From Bacteroidota bacterium (GTDB taxonomy: Bacteria; Bacteroidota; Bacteroidia; Chitinophagales; Chitinophagaceae), in NCBI GenBank assembly GCA_013286315.1, contig JABDFX010000006.1:1-64000 (forward strand): 64,000 bases of DNA, written 5' to 3'. How positions within the stretch are numbered: position 1 is the first letter of the stretch; every line of letters starts with the position of its first letter. Under the pieces are notes generated by a model. The model ran no database searches. It saw nothing but the letters and a program-made list of their open reading frames with translations, and had not been told where the DNA came from. The position numbers and the translations under genes are program-made. Below are positions 40,023-49,437 of this stretch, piece by piece.

Positions 40023-40184
40023 GGAACCAGCGGTTATGTATTAAAAGATGCGGCAGAACACGAAATCATTGAGGCCATCAGAACAGTGGCAATGGAAAGG
40101 AATATTTCAGCCAGTCTGTGAAAATATGGAGTAAACAATACCACGGCATTGGTAAATCCGGCGATTACAGAAAAATTAGTATGA
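40023..40184 (+). pseudogene. Remnant of a NarL/LuxR-type response regulator (end of REC domain plus linker)
   Basis: GTSGYVLKDAAEHEIIEAIRTVAMERNISASL* followed by NTTALVNPAITEKLV*, matching the end of REC and the inter-domain linker (GxxGYxLKDAxxxELIxAIRxVxxG...LxPxVTxxLI). HTH domain and N-terminus absent. Confidence 0.7.
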
Positions 40185-40195
40185 TCAGTTTTTTT

Positions 40196-40900
40196 CTAGA
40201 ACTGGTGTTTATACAGATTATGTATATAACTGATAATTTCCCTGCACCCTCCAAATAAGTCAGCAATCTGGTAGGTAACTACAAATAGAAAGGCGTAAAA
40301 ATATGCAGGATAATTTATTGAAAAAAGCAGAATCGTTTTCGAAATAATATTCTTTATGGCATCCGAGCGAATGATGAAAGCTGTAACAGAAACTCCAATA
40401 ACCGTTCCGGCAAGAACGTCCGTCGGGTAATGATACCCTAAGTACAATCTGGGAAATAAAATATAAATAAAAACAAATAAAAATGTTATGATTCCAGTCT
40501 TTCGTGATACAAAATAAAAACCGGTTGCAAGCGAAGTAAATAGTGCAGCATGATCGCTGGGGAATGAACTAAATTGTGTGAGCATTGCATTAAACGGAAT
40601 CAAAGAGTTGAATTTTAAGTCCGGATTTAAAAAAGGTCTTTGCCTGAACGGCACTAAACCAGCTAGGCTCAGTGTTATTATCATTACAAAAAATACGGAT
40701 ATCAGGGTTGCAATTAATTGTACCCGCTTCGCCTGATTATCCGGACCGGCTTTAAACCATAAATACCAGAATATGACGGCAACCACACCTCCCTTGAGCA
40801 GATTATCTGCCGCCATAAATTCGATTGTGTGAAAAAAGTAATAGGACCGGCTGAACCACCTGAAAACATAATCAAAAACTAACCTGTCAAAAGAATTCAT
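40196..40900 (-). CDS. PAP2-family phosphatase
   Basis: VPFRQRPFLNPDLK...SFPSDHAALFTSLATGFYFVSR...LYLGYHYPTDVLAGTVIG. Confidence 0.92.
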   Translation of the reverse strand: MNSFDRLVFDYVFRWFSRSYYFFHTIEFMAADNLLKGGVVAVIFWYLWFKAGPDNQAKRVQLIATLISVFFVMIITLSLAGLVPFRQRPFLNPDLKFNSLIPFNAMLTQFSSFPSDHAALFTSLATGFYFVSRKTGIITFLFVFIYILFPRLYLGYHYPTDVLAGTVIGVSVTAFIIRSDAIKNIISKTILLFSINYPAYFYAFLFVVTYQIADLFGGCREIISYIHNLYKHQF

Positions 40901-41106
40901 ATGTCTGGAATTTTCATGTTGTGTTATTTATGCAGGAATCCAAAATAGCAGATAAATTACTGTCCTAAGATAAGAAAAGCTGTAAATATTTGGAAAAATC
41001 AGATGCGGCTTTTAAATGCTTTGACAATCCAATCTGATTGGGTTTTTATAACTTCGGGAGGTGTGCTAATTTATATAAGGATGATTTATTATCTAAGTTA
41101 TAAACA

Positions 41107-42426
41107 TTGATGAGCCAAAAAATCCCGAACAGAAACATCATACCAATCATTGTTATCGGCATGATGTTCTTTGTATTTGGCTTTGCCACCTGGATCAACG
41201 CAATGCTGATTCCGTATTTTAAAATTGCCTGTGAGCTGACACACTTTCAGTCGTACCTGGTAACGTTCGCTTTCTATATTTCCTATCTGGTCATATCTGT
41301 TCCTTCATCCTTCCTATTGAAAAAAATCGGATTTAAAAAAGGGATGATGCTCGGTTTTTGGGTCATGGCAGCAGGCGCCTTTGTTTTTATTCCTGCTGCT
41401 CAAACCCGCACGTACGGCCTGTTTCTTTGCGGATTGTTTTTAATAGGAATTGGTTTGTCTGTTCTTCAAACGGCCGCCAATCCCTACGTCACCATTCTCG
41501 GGGCAAAAAACAGGGCAGCACAAAGAATCAGCATTATGGGTATTTGTAACAAGACGGCGGGGATTATAGCTCCACTTCTGCTGGCCGCAGCGATCCTCAG
41601 GCCCGGCGACAATACCCTGCTGCAAAGTATTCAGCATATGGATGCGATTGAAAAAAACAAAGTACTCGATGCTTTCATCCGGAGGGTTATTTTACCTTAC
41701 GCCTGCGTCGGCAGCGTGCTGACCATTCTTGGTTTTGCCGTACGGTTCTCTCCCCTTCCCGAAATCGAGAATTTCAAGGATGAAGATGCTCCGTTAAGCA
41801 ATTCCATGCAGCATAATATTTTTAGTTACCCTCACTTAATACTGGGTGCTGTAGCGATATTTTTACATGTCGGCGCCCAGGTTCTTGCCGTCGACAGTAT
41901 CATCAGTTATGCGCAGGGGATGGGAATTTCTATGATGGAAGCCAAAGTATTTCCTTCTTATACACTTTTTGCAACGATATGCGGATATCTGTTGGGCATT
42001 ACCCTGATCCCATGGCGCATTTCCCAGGTGAATGCGTTGAGGTTTTGTACTTTACTGGGTGTCATGCTTTCGTTGCTGGTTGTAACAGCCAGGGGGAATA
42101 GTTTTTTTCTGGGTCATCATGCTGATATTTCCATCTGGTTTCTGGTTCTTCTGGGATTTTCCAATTCAATGATCTGGGCAGGCATATGGCCGCTTGCATT
42201 AGACAGACTGGGCACCCATCTGAAACTGGGTGCCTCCATACTGATCATGGGGCTTAGCGGAAATGCCATCGTTCCCTTATTGTATGGTTACTTTGCAGAT
42301 AAGTATAGTTTGCAAATGGGTTACTGGATTTTGTTGCCCTGCTATCTGTATCTTGTTTTTTACGCCTTTTACGGATATAAAATAAAGAGCTGGAAGCTAC
42401 CCCATTTTAAAACTAGTTTCAAATGA
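41107..42426 (+). CDS. MFS sugar transporter (FucP/glucose-galactose type)
   Basis: IIPIIVIGMMFFVFGFATWINAMLIPYFKIACELTHFQSYLVTFAFYISYLVISVPSSFLLKKIGFKKGM...QTAANPYVTILG. Confidence 0.93.
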   Translation: MMSQKIPNRNIIPIIVIGMMFFVFGFATWINAMLIPYFKIACELTHFQSYLVTFAFYISYLVISVPSSFLLKKIGFKKGMMLGFWVMAAGAFVFIPAAQTRTYGLFLCGLFLIGIGLSVLQTAANPYVTILGAKNRAAQRISIMGICNKTAGIIAPLLLAAAILRPGDNTLLQSIQHMDAIEKNKVLDAFIRRVILPYACVGSVLTILGFAVRFSPLPEIENFKDEDAPLSNSMQHNIFSYPHLILGAVAIFLHVGAQVLAVDSIISYAQGMGISMMEAKVFPSYTLFATICGYLLGITLIPWRISQVNALRFCTLLGVMLSLLVVTARGNSFFLGHHADISIWFLVLLGFSNSMIWAGIWPLALDRLGTHLKLGASILIMGLSGNAIVPLLYGYFADKYSLQMGYWILLPCYLYLVFYAFYGYKIKSWKLPHFKTSFK

Positions 42427-43970
42427 GAGCACGACAATTATTGCTCATCGCTTTTCTTCTTTTTAGCCGCCCGTCGCAGGCAACAGCGGGTGGTCCTGAA
42501 GATGGTTTTCATATCCGTGGGTTCCACCTGGATCTCCGGATACAGGTGATGAAAATGCAGGCGCTTAAAAACTTCACCCTTGAATTAAGCAAACAGGGAA
42601 TAAATACCCTGGTCATGGAATGGGAAGCTACCTACCCTTTTCAGGAGGATCCCCTGATTCCCAACCGGTTTGCTTATACCAGGCAGGAAGTAAAAGACTT
42701 TATACAGTATTGTCAAACCCTGCATGTCGATGTGATCCCTCTTCAGCAAAGCTTTGGTCATGTTGAATATATCCTGCGAAATTATAAATACGCCCGGCTG
42801 CGTGAAGATGATAAGGATTTTTCACAGGTATGTCCCAGTGAGCCGGAGAAAAATAAAGAGTTGTTCACCCGTCTGTTTAAGGATATGGCCTCCATGCATC
42901 CCTCGCCCTATTTTCATATTGGTGGTGACGAAACGCATCTGTTGGGTCATTGCGAGAAATGTAAAAAAAGGGCTGCGGAGATCGGAATATCACGGTTATA
43001 TTTTGATCATATAAAAATGCTTTGCGATATAGTCGTCTTACTGGGCAAGCGACCCGTGCTTTGGGCTGATATTGCCCTGAAGTATCCTGAATACATAAAC
43101 CTGCTTCCGAAAGAAACCATTTTTGTGGATTGGAATTATGGCTGGGCGCTGGACAGGTTCGGGGCGCATGAGCAACTCGTAAAAAGTGGTTATGAAATCT
43201 GGGGAGCTCCGTCCAACAGGAGTTCGCCGGATAATTATTTTTTGACAAGATGGCAATACCATTTCAATAATATCCGGGACTTTATACCTGTTTGCAGAAA
43301 TCTCGGATATAAGGGAATCGTGATGACGTCATGGTCCACCTCCGGGGTGTACTCTCCCACCTATGAGTCTGAAGACGATCTGGTGGAGCTGTATGCCCTG
43401 CGCCATGTTTACCCGATCACCGGCTTCGACATCTTGATCAGCGCTTATATAAAAGCGATAAACTCCGATCATCCGCTCAATACTGATCAGTTTATAGAAG
43501 ATTATTGCGGATCGGAATTTGGGTTTGATAAAACCCAGTCGGAGCAATTTCAAAAAGCCCTTTTCATTGCACCCTATACGATTACAGATGACAAAGTGAA
43601 CGCTCCCGGCCACATCACCGTGAATGACTTACTGGACAGCGTTCGTCAGGCCTCCGAAATTTTTCATTTACTCCAGCCGAAAAAAAATAATAAAATATTC
43701 AGTCATTTTCAATTAATGGCAGATATCAGGGTGTATTACGTCAACTTCATGGAAATTGAAAAAGAAGTGAACAGCGACAACTTCAGCCGGAGTAAAATAC
43801 CCATTTACCTTACCCGTTTAAAAGCACTGATGAATCTGGAGCCAGAGTTAGATAAAAGGTTCAGGACACTCAATCAGGATTTGCTTTATGCCGCCGCGAT
43901 AGATGAAGAAAACAATCTGAGAAATCAAAAAATACATAATTTATATAACCGCTTGTCCGGTATCAAATGA
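42423..43970 (+). CDS. GH20-type beta-N-acetylhexosaminidase-like protein
   Basis: GFHIRGFHLDLRIQVMKMQALKNFTLELSKQGINTLVMEWEATYPF...YFHIGGDETHLLGHC. Overlaps its neighbours with ATGA junctions. Confidence 0.82.
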   Translation: MRARQLLLIAFLLFSRPSQATAGGPEDGFHIRGFHLDLRIQVMKMQALKNFTLELSKQGINTLVMEWEATYPFQEDPLIPNRFAYTRQEVKDFIQYCQTLHVDVIPLQQSFGHVEYILRNYKYARLREDDKDFSQVCPSEPEKNKELFTRLFKDMASMHPSPYFHIGGDETHLLGHCEKCKKRAAEIGISRLYFDHIKMLCDIVVLLGKRPVLWADIALKYPEYINLLPKETIFVDWNYGWALDRFGAHEQLVKSGYEIWGAPSNRSSPDNYFLTRWQYHFNNIRDFIPVCRNLGYKGIVMTSWSTSGVYSPTYESEDDLVELYALRHVYPITGFDILISAYIKAINSDHPLNTDQFIEDYCGSEFGFDKTQSEQFQKALFIAPYTITDDKVNAPGHITVNDLLDSVRQASEIFHLLQPKKNNKIFSHFQLMADIRVYYVNFMEIEKEVNSDNFSRSKIPIYLTRLKALMNLEPELDKRFRTLNQDLLYAAAIDEENNLRNQKIHNLYNRLSGIK

Positions 43971-45574
43971 TTCAGATGAATAAATTTCTTTTTAAAATGT
44001 ATGTAATTGCAGCGCTTATGTTATCAGGCGCCGGATATTCAAACGCCCAGAACATCAATCTCATACCTTACCCAAGCCACGTCGAAATATTGAAGGGAAC
44101 TTGTGTGCTGAATAATTCGCCGGTTTTTACAAATAACAAAGAGCTGTCCGGTTTACTTTTTTTTTTCAATGAAGAAATGGGCCTGCAACAAAAAAACAGC
44201 CATAGCCCAAAACAGGTTGTTGACCTGAAAATCCTGCCTTCTCCGGATGTTTACGGTTCTTATGAATTGGTAACATTTGAAAAGCAGGTGGCCATCACGG
44301 CTGCGGATTCCGCGGGATTGTTCAATGGTCTGGTCACTTTGTTACAGCTGTATAAATCAGCCAGCCTGCAAAATGATAAACTGGTATTGCCGCATTTGGT
44401 TATTCATGATCAGCCGAGATTTGGCTGGAGAGGTTTTATGCTGGACGAGTCGCGCCATTTTTTTGGAAAACAAACGGTAAAAGAATTACTGGACTGGATG
44501 GCTTTCTATAAGCTGAACCGTTTTCACTGGCACTTAAGCGATTCGCAGGGCTGGAGGATAGAAATAAAAAAATATCCTTTATTAACTTCTGTTGGCGGCA
44601 AAGGGAATTTTACAGACTCGCTGGCGAGTGCCACTTATTATACACAGGAGGACATCCGCGAAATCGTTGACTATGCAAAAGACAGGTTTATTACCATCAT
44701 ACCTGAAATAGATATGCCCGGACATGCTACTGCAGCAACCCGTGCTTACCCGATCCTTTCTGGCGGCGATGCACCCAATTATCCCGGTTTTACTTTTGAT
44801 CCGGCGAACGACGAAACATACACTTACTTAACCAATATTCTGAAGGAGATCAGAACGCTGTTTCCGTCCGGAATAATTCATCTGGGTGGCGACGAAGTTG
44901 CCTTTGGTATTGCTGCATGGAAAAACAATGCTGGCGTTTCTAAATTAATGGCGGCAAATCAAATGACTGATCTGACGCAGGTAGAACATTATTTCCTGCG
45001 AAGAATGGCAGACAGTGTTTTAAAATTCAGTAATTACCTCATGTGCTGGGACGAAGCCGTTTCCGCAGATTTACCGGTAAGCAGAACGTATGTTAGCTGG
45101 TGGCGACAGAATCATCCTGAAAGTTTAAACGAGGCCATTTCCAAAGGCTATCAGGTGGTTTTATGTCCGCGCCTGCCACTCTATCTTGATTTTGTGCAGG
45201 ACAGTACACATAGGTCCGGCCGGAAATGGGAGAAGACAAAATTCAATTCCTATCTGGATCTTTATCATTTCCCGGAAAATTCAATCGCAGCCGATGTGTC
45301 CGGTAAAACGAACATAATCGGCCTGCAGGGGAATTTATGGACGGAGACCGTTATCTCAAAGAAAAGACTGCAATATCTAATATTCCCAAGAATGTCTTCG
45401 CTTGCAGAAGCCGGCTGGACTGCCGGTTCGGCGAAGAATGATGACCAGTTTAATACCAGATTAAAAGCTCACCTGTTATTATACGACAAGGCAAACATAT
45501 ATTACTATAATCCTTTCCGTCCGGATCAGCATCCTGAAGCGATCGATGTAAAGAAAAAGGGAGATCAGGACTAG
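43967..45574 (+). CDS. GH20 beta-N-acetylhexosaminidase
   Basis: RFGWRGFMLDESRHFFGKQTVKELLDWMAFYKLNRFHWHLSDSQGWRIEIKKYPLLTSVG...IIHLGGDEVAFG. Confidence 0.95.
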   Translation: MIQMNKFLFKMYVIAALMLSGAGYSNAQNINLIPYPSHVEILKGTCVLNNSPVFTNNKELSGLLFFFNEEMGLQQKNSHSPKQVVDLKILPSPDVYGSYELVTFEKQVAITAADSAGLFNGLVTLLQLYKSASLQNDKLVLPHLVIHDQPRFGWRGFMLDESRHFFGKQTVKELLDWMAFYKLNRFHWHLSDSQGWRIEIKKYPLLTSVGGKGNFTDSLASATYYTQEDIREIVDYAKDRFITIIPEIDMPGHATAATRAYPILSGGDAPNYPGFTFDPANDETYTYLTNILKEIRTLFPSGIIHLGGDEVAFGIAAWKNNAGVSKLMAANQMTDLTQVEHYFLRRMADSVLKFSNYLMCWDEAVSADLPVSRTYVSWWRQNHPESLNEAISKGYQVVLCPRLPLYLDFVQDSTHRSGRKWEKTKFNSYLDLYHFPENSIAADVSGKTNIIGLQGNLWTETVISKKRLQYLIFPRMSSLAEAGWTAGSAKNDDQFNTRLKAHLLLYDKANIYYYNPFRPDQHPEAIDVKKKGDQD

Positions 45575-45658
45575 CTATGAAAATTAAAGAAACGGCCGTT
45601 TGGGAAATCCTAAGCAACGCCCTGCGCATTTTCATCGTCCTGATATTAACCAGAACCC

Positions 45659-46348
45659 ATGGCACGATCAAAGAATTACTTTTTAATTTCTTTACTATTC
45701 GTAAGCGTCTCCTGCAAAAAACAGATTGCAGTGTGCACCGGAAATTGTGATGTGATAAATAGTAACGGATATCTTTTTGACAATGCATCAAATTCTAACG
45801 CTGGTGTTGCTCCAATTTCCCTGGATTGGCTAAAATTCACCGGAATAATTTTTACCAATAAAAATATTTCGTCTGTAAACACGAAAAATGACGGGACGTT
45901 CAATTTTTCATCAAATATCGATACTACGTTATTTGCACAGGGATATTTTCTCAGTATAAGGGTTGCTGATAATGATTTGTATATGACATTACCAGACAAC
46001 GGAAAAGGTAATCAAAGAATGTATAATTATAATTCTAATGGCTTTACAAATCTACGGCTTGATGTTTACCAAAAAACTACTCTGAAAATAAAGCTCAACA
46101 GAGTGCAAAATGACAGCTTCCAATACTTTTCGGTATCATATTATTTTGTAGACAATGCCGCCTTTTTCCCTTTTGAAATATTATCACCCCAGGACATTTA
46201 CAAAACAGAATTGGATGTTCCAACGGCCATAAATTTATACACTAAAATCAGCGTGACAAAAAGAAACAGCGTTGGAATCAGTACGATGACAATTGATTCC
46301 ATAAGATGCACAAAGTACGGAGCTAATAACTATACCGTTAATTTTTGA
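45659..46348 (+). CDS. Hypothetical lipoprotein
   Basis: 229-aa ORF with lipobox-like LLFVSVSCKKQ. Confidence 0.55.
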   Translation: MARSKNYFLISLLFVSVSCKKQIAVCTGNCDVINSNGYLFDNASNSNAGVAPISLDWLKFTGIIFTNKNISSVNTKNDGTFNFSSNIDTTLFAQGYFLSIRVADNDLYMTLPDNGKGNQRMYNYNSNGFTNLRLDVYQKTTLKIKLNRVQNDSFQYFSVSYYFVDNAAFFPFEILSPQDIYKTELDVPTAINLYTKISVTKRNSVGISTMTIDSIRCTKYGANNYTVNF

Positions 46349-46407
46349 CTGACTCGCGGAAACACTTCGCTGATCCAATAAAATAAGTTCAAATAGTGTA
46401 TAACATA

Positions 46408-47430
46408 TCATTTCCGGTGCGTATTGTAGTATGCCGAAAGCGCCCTGAACGCAGCCTTTGGTTCCCATGGCATGTCCGGAAAAGTTTTGCCGGTACAATC
46501 TGTATAAACTTTAACAATTCCTCCGCTGGCCAGATCGAGATCTTCAATCGGATCTTCCCGGTGAGGCAAATCGTACCGGACAAATGTATTTACAAATACA
46601 GCATCAACTTTTTCAGCATCAAATATTTCAAGGAGTTCCAAAATATAAGAAGCCTGCTCATTTTCGTCCCGGATATAAATACCGTTTAAACGATCCGCAT
46701 TCCCGTCAACCCACTCAATGATCCAGTCAGCACGGGCCCCTTTATCACCGGCACCACGATATGTGCAACAGCCAAATTCGGTAATAGCAACAGGCTTACC
46801 CTGGCTAACGAGGTTTCGGATACCCTGCTGAAAATAGGGAGCTATTTCTGCGGATCTGTGCCCTGCATCAGTAGCTATAAAGTCGAATAAAGTCCAGTCC
46901 ACAGCTTCAAAAGGGATAGAAGCATAACTGATTTTACCATTAAACTTTTCACGCACCAACCGGACCGTGTTGGCAAGAAACTCTTTCATCCGAAGTCTAA
47001 CCTGCGGAATCTGTTCTTTTAATTTTGCCGGCTCCCTGATCAGTGCAAGCCGTTCAGCCAATGTTACGCCCTCGAAAAAGCCGATATTAAATAAACTAAC
47101 TTCTGATCCCGTCAGAAACACTACTTCGGCCCCTGTTTTTCTTATATTTTCTGCCCGTTCAGCACTATCCACCAGGAAGCTTAGCAGTTCGTCCATACTA
47201 AGCCCGCAGGTAAATGGACAATACCACACTTCGAGGCCCTCCCCGGCTGCAAGTTTACCAGCAATCTCCAGACGGTCTGCATCTCCACCTGTTATACGTA
47301 CAGCGTTGCAATTCAAATCATTTTTTATAATGTTCATTTCACGTGCAATCACATATGACTCAAATTTTTCTTTAGTGTTTGCTCCGGCATTTATAAAACC
47401 GGTGTCGTAGGTTATTCCTTTTATTCGCAT
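46408..47430 (-). CDS. TIM-barrel/glycoside-hydrolase-like protein, family sometimes annotated 'abortive phage infection protein'
   Basis: MRIKGITYDTGFINAGANTKEKFESYVIAREMNIIKNDLNCNAVRITGGDADRLEIAGKLAAGEGLEVWYCPFTCGLSMDELLSFL...VAITEFGCCTYRGAGDKGARADWIIEW. Confidence 0.65.
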   Translation of the reverse strand: MRIKGITYDTGFINAGANTKEKFESYVIAREMNIIKNDLNCNAVRITGGDADRLEIAGKLAAGEGLEVWYCPFTCGLSMDELLSFLVDSAERAENIRKTGAEVVFLTGSEVSLFNIGFFEGVTLAERLALIREPAKLKEQIPQVRLRMKEFLANTVRLVREKFNGKISYASIPFEAVDWTLFDFIATDAGHRSAEIAPYFQQGIRNLVSQGKPVAITEFGCCTYRGAGDKGARADWIIEWVDGNADRLNGIYIRDENEQASYILELLEIFDAEKVDAVFVNTFVRYDLPHREDPIEDLDLASGGIVKVYTDCTGKTFPDMPWEPKAAFRALSAYYNTHRK

Positions 47431-47654
47431 AAACCAGGGAGCTAATTTTTTGCAATATCAGAAACGGATAAATAGTTTCAGAATCTTTTTCTGATCCGGT
47501 TTTCGAAGGCTTAGCAAGCAAAAGATACATCTATCACCCGGAGGGCGCGATGGCGATATTGCAAAGTTCATCCAATCGACGCATTTGCCCCTCTTAATGT
47601 CGTCTTCTCCCCCATTTGATCATACAACGTTCGCTAGTTTTACAAAAAAAAATC

Positions 47655-48218
47655 ATGCGAAAAATTATCGTTTCCGAATTCATCACCCTCGATGGCGTCA
47701 TCGAGGCGCCCGGTGGCAAAGAAACCAATCATCCTCATGAGGGCTGGCAGACGGGTTATCGCTCCCCGGAAGCCGGGAAGTACAAGATGGATGAACTTGC
47801 CAGCGTGGATTCCCTGTTATTGGGTAAAACGACATTCGAAGCGTTTGCTGCATACTGGCCAGGCCAGACCGGCGCCGAATTCGCCGACCCCATCAATCAA
47901 ATGCCAAAATATGTCGTGTCCCGAAGCCTGCAAAAAGTGGCGTGGAACAACAGCCATATCCTTCGCGACGTGGCGAAAGACGTCGCGGCGCTGAAGAACT
48001 CTGAAGGTGGTAATATCCTCGTATATGGGAGCGCCACCCTCGTCAGGGCCCTGCTTCACCACGACCTCATTGATGAGTTGCGACTGATGGTATATCCGCT
48101 CTCGATCGGTGGTGGATTGAGGCTTTTCGATGACAGTCGCGAATTGAAGAAATTCGTGCTCAAACATTCGCATGTCGCAGATGGCGTTCTCATTCTCGAA
48201 TATCAGCCGATCGTTTGA
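47655..48218 (+). CDS. Dihydrofolate reductase family protein (RibD C-terminal-like)
   Basis: MRKIIVSEFITLDGVIEAPGG...SVDSLLLGKTTFEAFAAYWPGQ...GGNILVYGSATLVRALLHHDLIDELRLMVYPLSIGGGLRLF. Confidence 0.92.
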   Translation: MRKIIVSEFITLDGVIEAPGGKETNHPHEGWQTGYRSPEAGKYKMDELASVDSLLLGKTTFEAFAAYWPGQTGAEFADPINQMPKYVVSRSLQKVAWNNSHILRDVAKDVAALKNSEGGNILVYGSATLVRALLHHDLIDELRLMVYPLSIGGGLRLFDDSRELKKFVLKHSHVADGVLILEYQPIV

Positions 48219-48342
48219 CCTGCAATCAGTCTTCTGCCGACAAACTAAAGGCATGATTTTATAAAAAATATATAGGGAGCAGCAACCACTTAAACGGGCG
48301 AAACCGAAAAGCCATACGAGTAGGGAACTAAATAAGATTAAC

Positions 48343-48792
48343 ATGTCAGATAATAGCGTTTCATTACACAGAGTGTTTAAAGCAAATCCTGAAAAGATAT
48401 TTCGTGCATTCACTGAACCTACTGCACTTGCATCCTGGCTGCCGCCGTATGGATTCCTTTGTACTGTGCATGAAATGAAGGCGCAGGTTGGCGGAACATA
48501 TAAGATGTCATTTCATAATTTTTCCACTGGCCATAGCCATTCATTCGGCGGAAAATATCTCGAGATTAAACCCGGTGAGTTTTTAAAATACACAGATCAA
48601 TTTGACGACCCCAACCTTCCGGGCGAAATGATTACTTCCGTTTGGTTAAAAAAGGTTATTGTTGGTACCGAAATAAAAATATTACAGGAGGGGATCCCCG
48701 CAGCTATTCCTGCAGAAATGTGCTATTTAGGCTGGCAGGAATCACTGGAGAAATTGGCAAAATTAACAGAGCCGGAAATTCCGGATGCTTAG
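48343..48792 (+). CDS. SRPBCC/AHSA1-family protein
   Basis: HRVFKANPEKIFRAFTEPTALASWLPPYGFLCTVHEMKAQVGGTYKMSFHNFSTGHSHSFGGKYLEIKPGEFLKYTDQFDD. Confidence 0.88.
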   Translation: MSDNSVSLHRVFKANPEKIFRAFTEPTALASWLPPYGFLCTVHEMKAQVGGTYKMSFHNFSTGHSHSFGGKYLEIKPGEFLKYTDQFDDPNLPGEMITSVWLKKVIVGTEIKILQEGIPAAIPAEMCYLGWQESLEKLAKLTEPEIPDA

Positions 48793-48828
48793 TACCCGAT
48801 GTCAGGTACGGTGAAATCTTTAACGCCA

Positions 48829-49392
48829 TTACTGCGGTCTGCCGGGTCTGCTGGCAGGAGGTATAATGCCACACATCCGCAAATAAATAACCAGTTGTCC
48901 ATAATGTTCGTTAGCATGGGTTAACGCATAAAAAGCGAGATCCACGCGCGGCAATTTATTTCCCCGGAAAGGAATCATGTCCATGGCATTATTGGTCGTT
49001 AGTGTAGCGATCGCTTTATGCCCGACAGCAAATGATTGTTTCAGATAAGCAAGAATGGCAGCTTTTGTCTTCAGGTTGGCTGGCCCGTTGACGTCCTCAA
49101 TGCCCGGTGGTAATTCATCTCCGGTGATTGCGGACCATATGAAAAAGTTGTCCGTCGCCAGATGTTTGATTTGTCCGGCGAAACTGCGGACGGCTCCAAA
49201 TTGGCTGCCCGGAATATTCAGACTATCGGGCGTGAAATCGAAACGGTTCTCCGGCATGGCCTCCGCTACTTCTGTTATATGCTGTTCGATATAGTTTAAC
49301 AACCGTTCAGCGCCAGGGGACATAGAAGTCTGACAGCGACAATAGATGGAAGACAATAGTCCGAATGAAAGCAATACGGCTTTAAGGTCCAT
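48829..49392 (-). CDS. DinB-family protein
   Basis: LNYIEQHITEVAEAMPENRFDFTPD...FAGQIKHLATDNFFIWSAITG...THANEHYGQLVIYLRMCGIIPPASR. Confidence 0.87.
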   Translation of the reverse strand: MDLKAVLLSFGLLSSIYCRCQTSMSPGAERLLNYIEQHITEVAEAMPENRFDFTPDSLNIPGSQFGAVRSFAGQIKHLATDNFFIWSAITGDELPPGIEDVNGPANLKTKAAILAYLKQSFAVGHKAIATLTTNNAMDMIPFRGNKLPRVDLAFYALTHANEHYGQLVIYLRMCGIIPPASRPGRPQ

Positions 49393-49437
49393 ACCAGTGT
49401 TTTGTTCCCTAAAAATATCGATTTTAATGTTTCAGAT

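Noticed and set aside
45577-45750. Short ORF MKIKETAVWEILSNALRIFIVLILTRTHGTIKELL after the GH20 gene
   Set aside because: Overlaps the better-supported lipoprotein start; no recognisable family.
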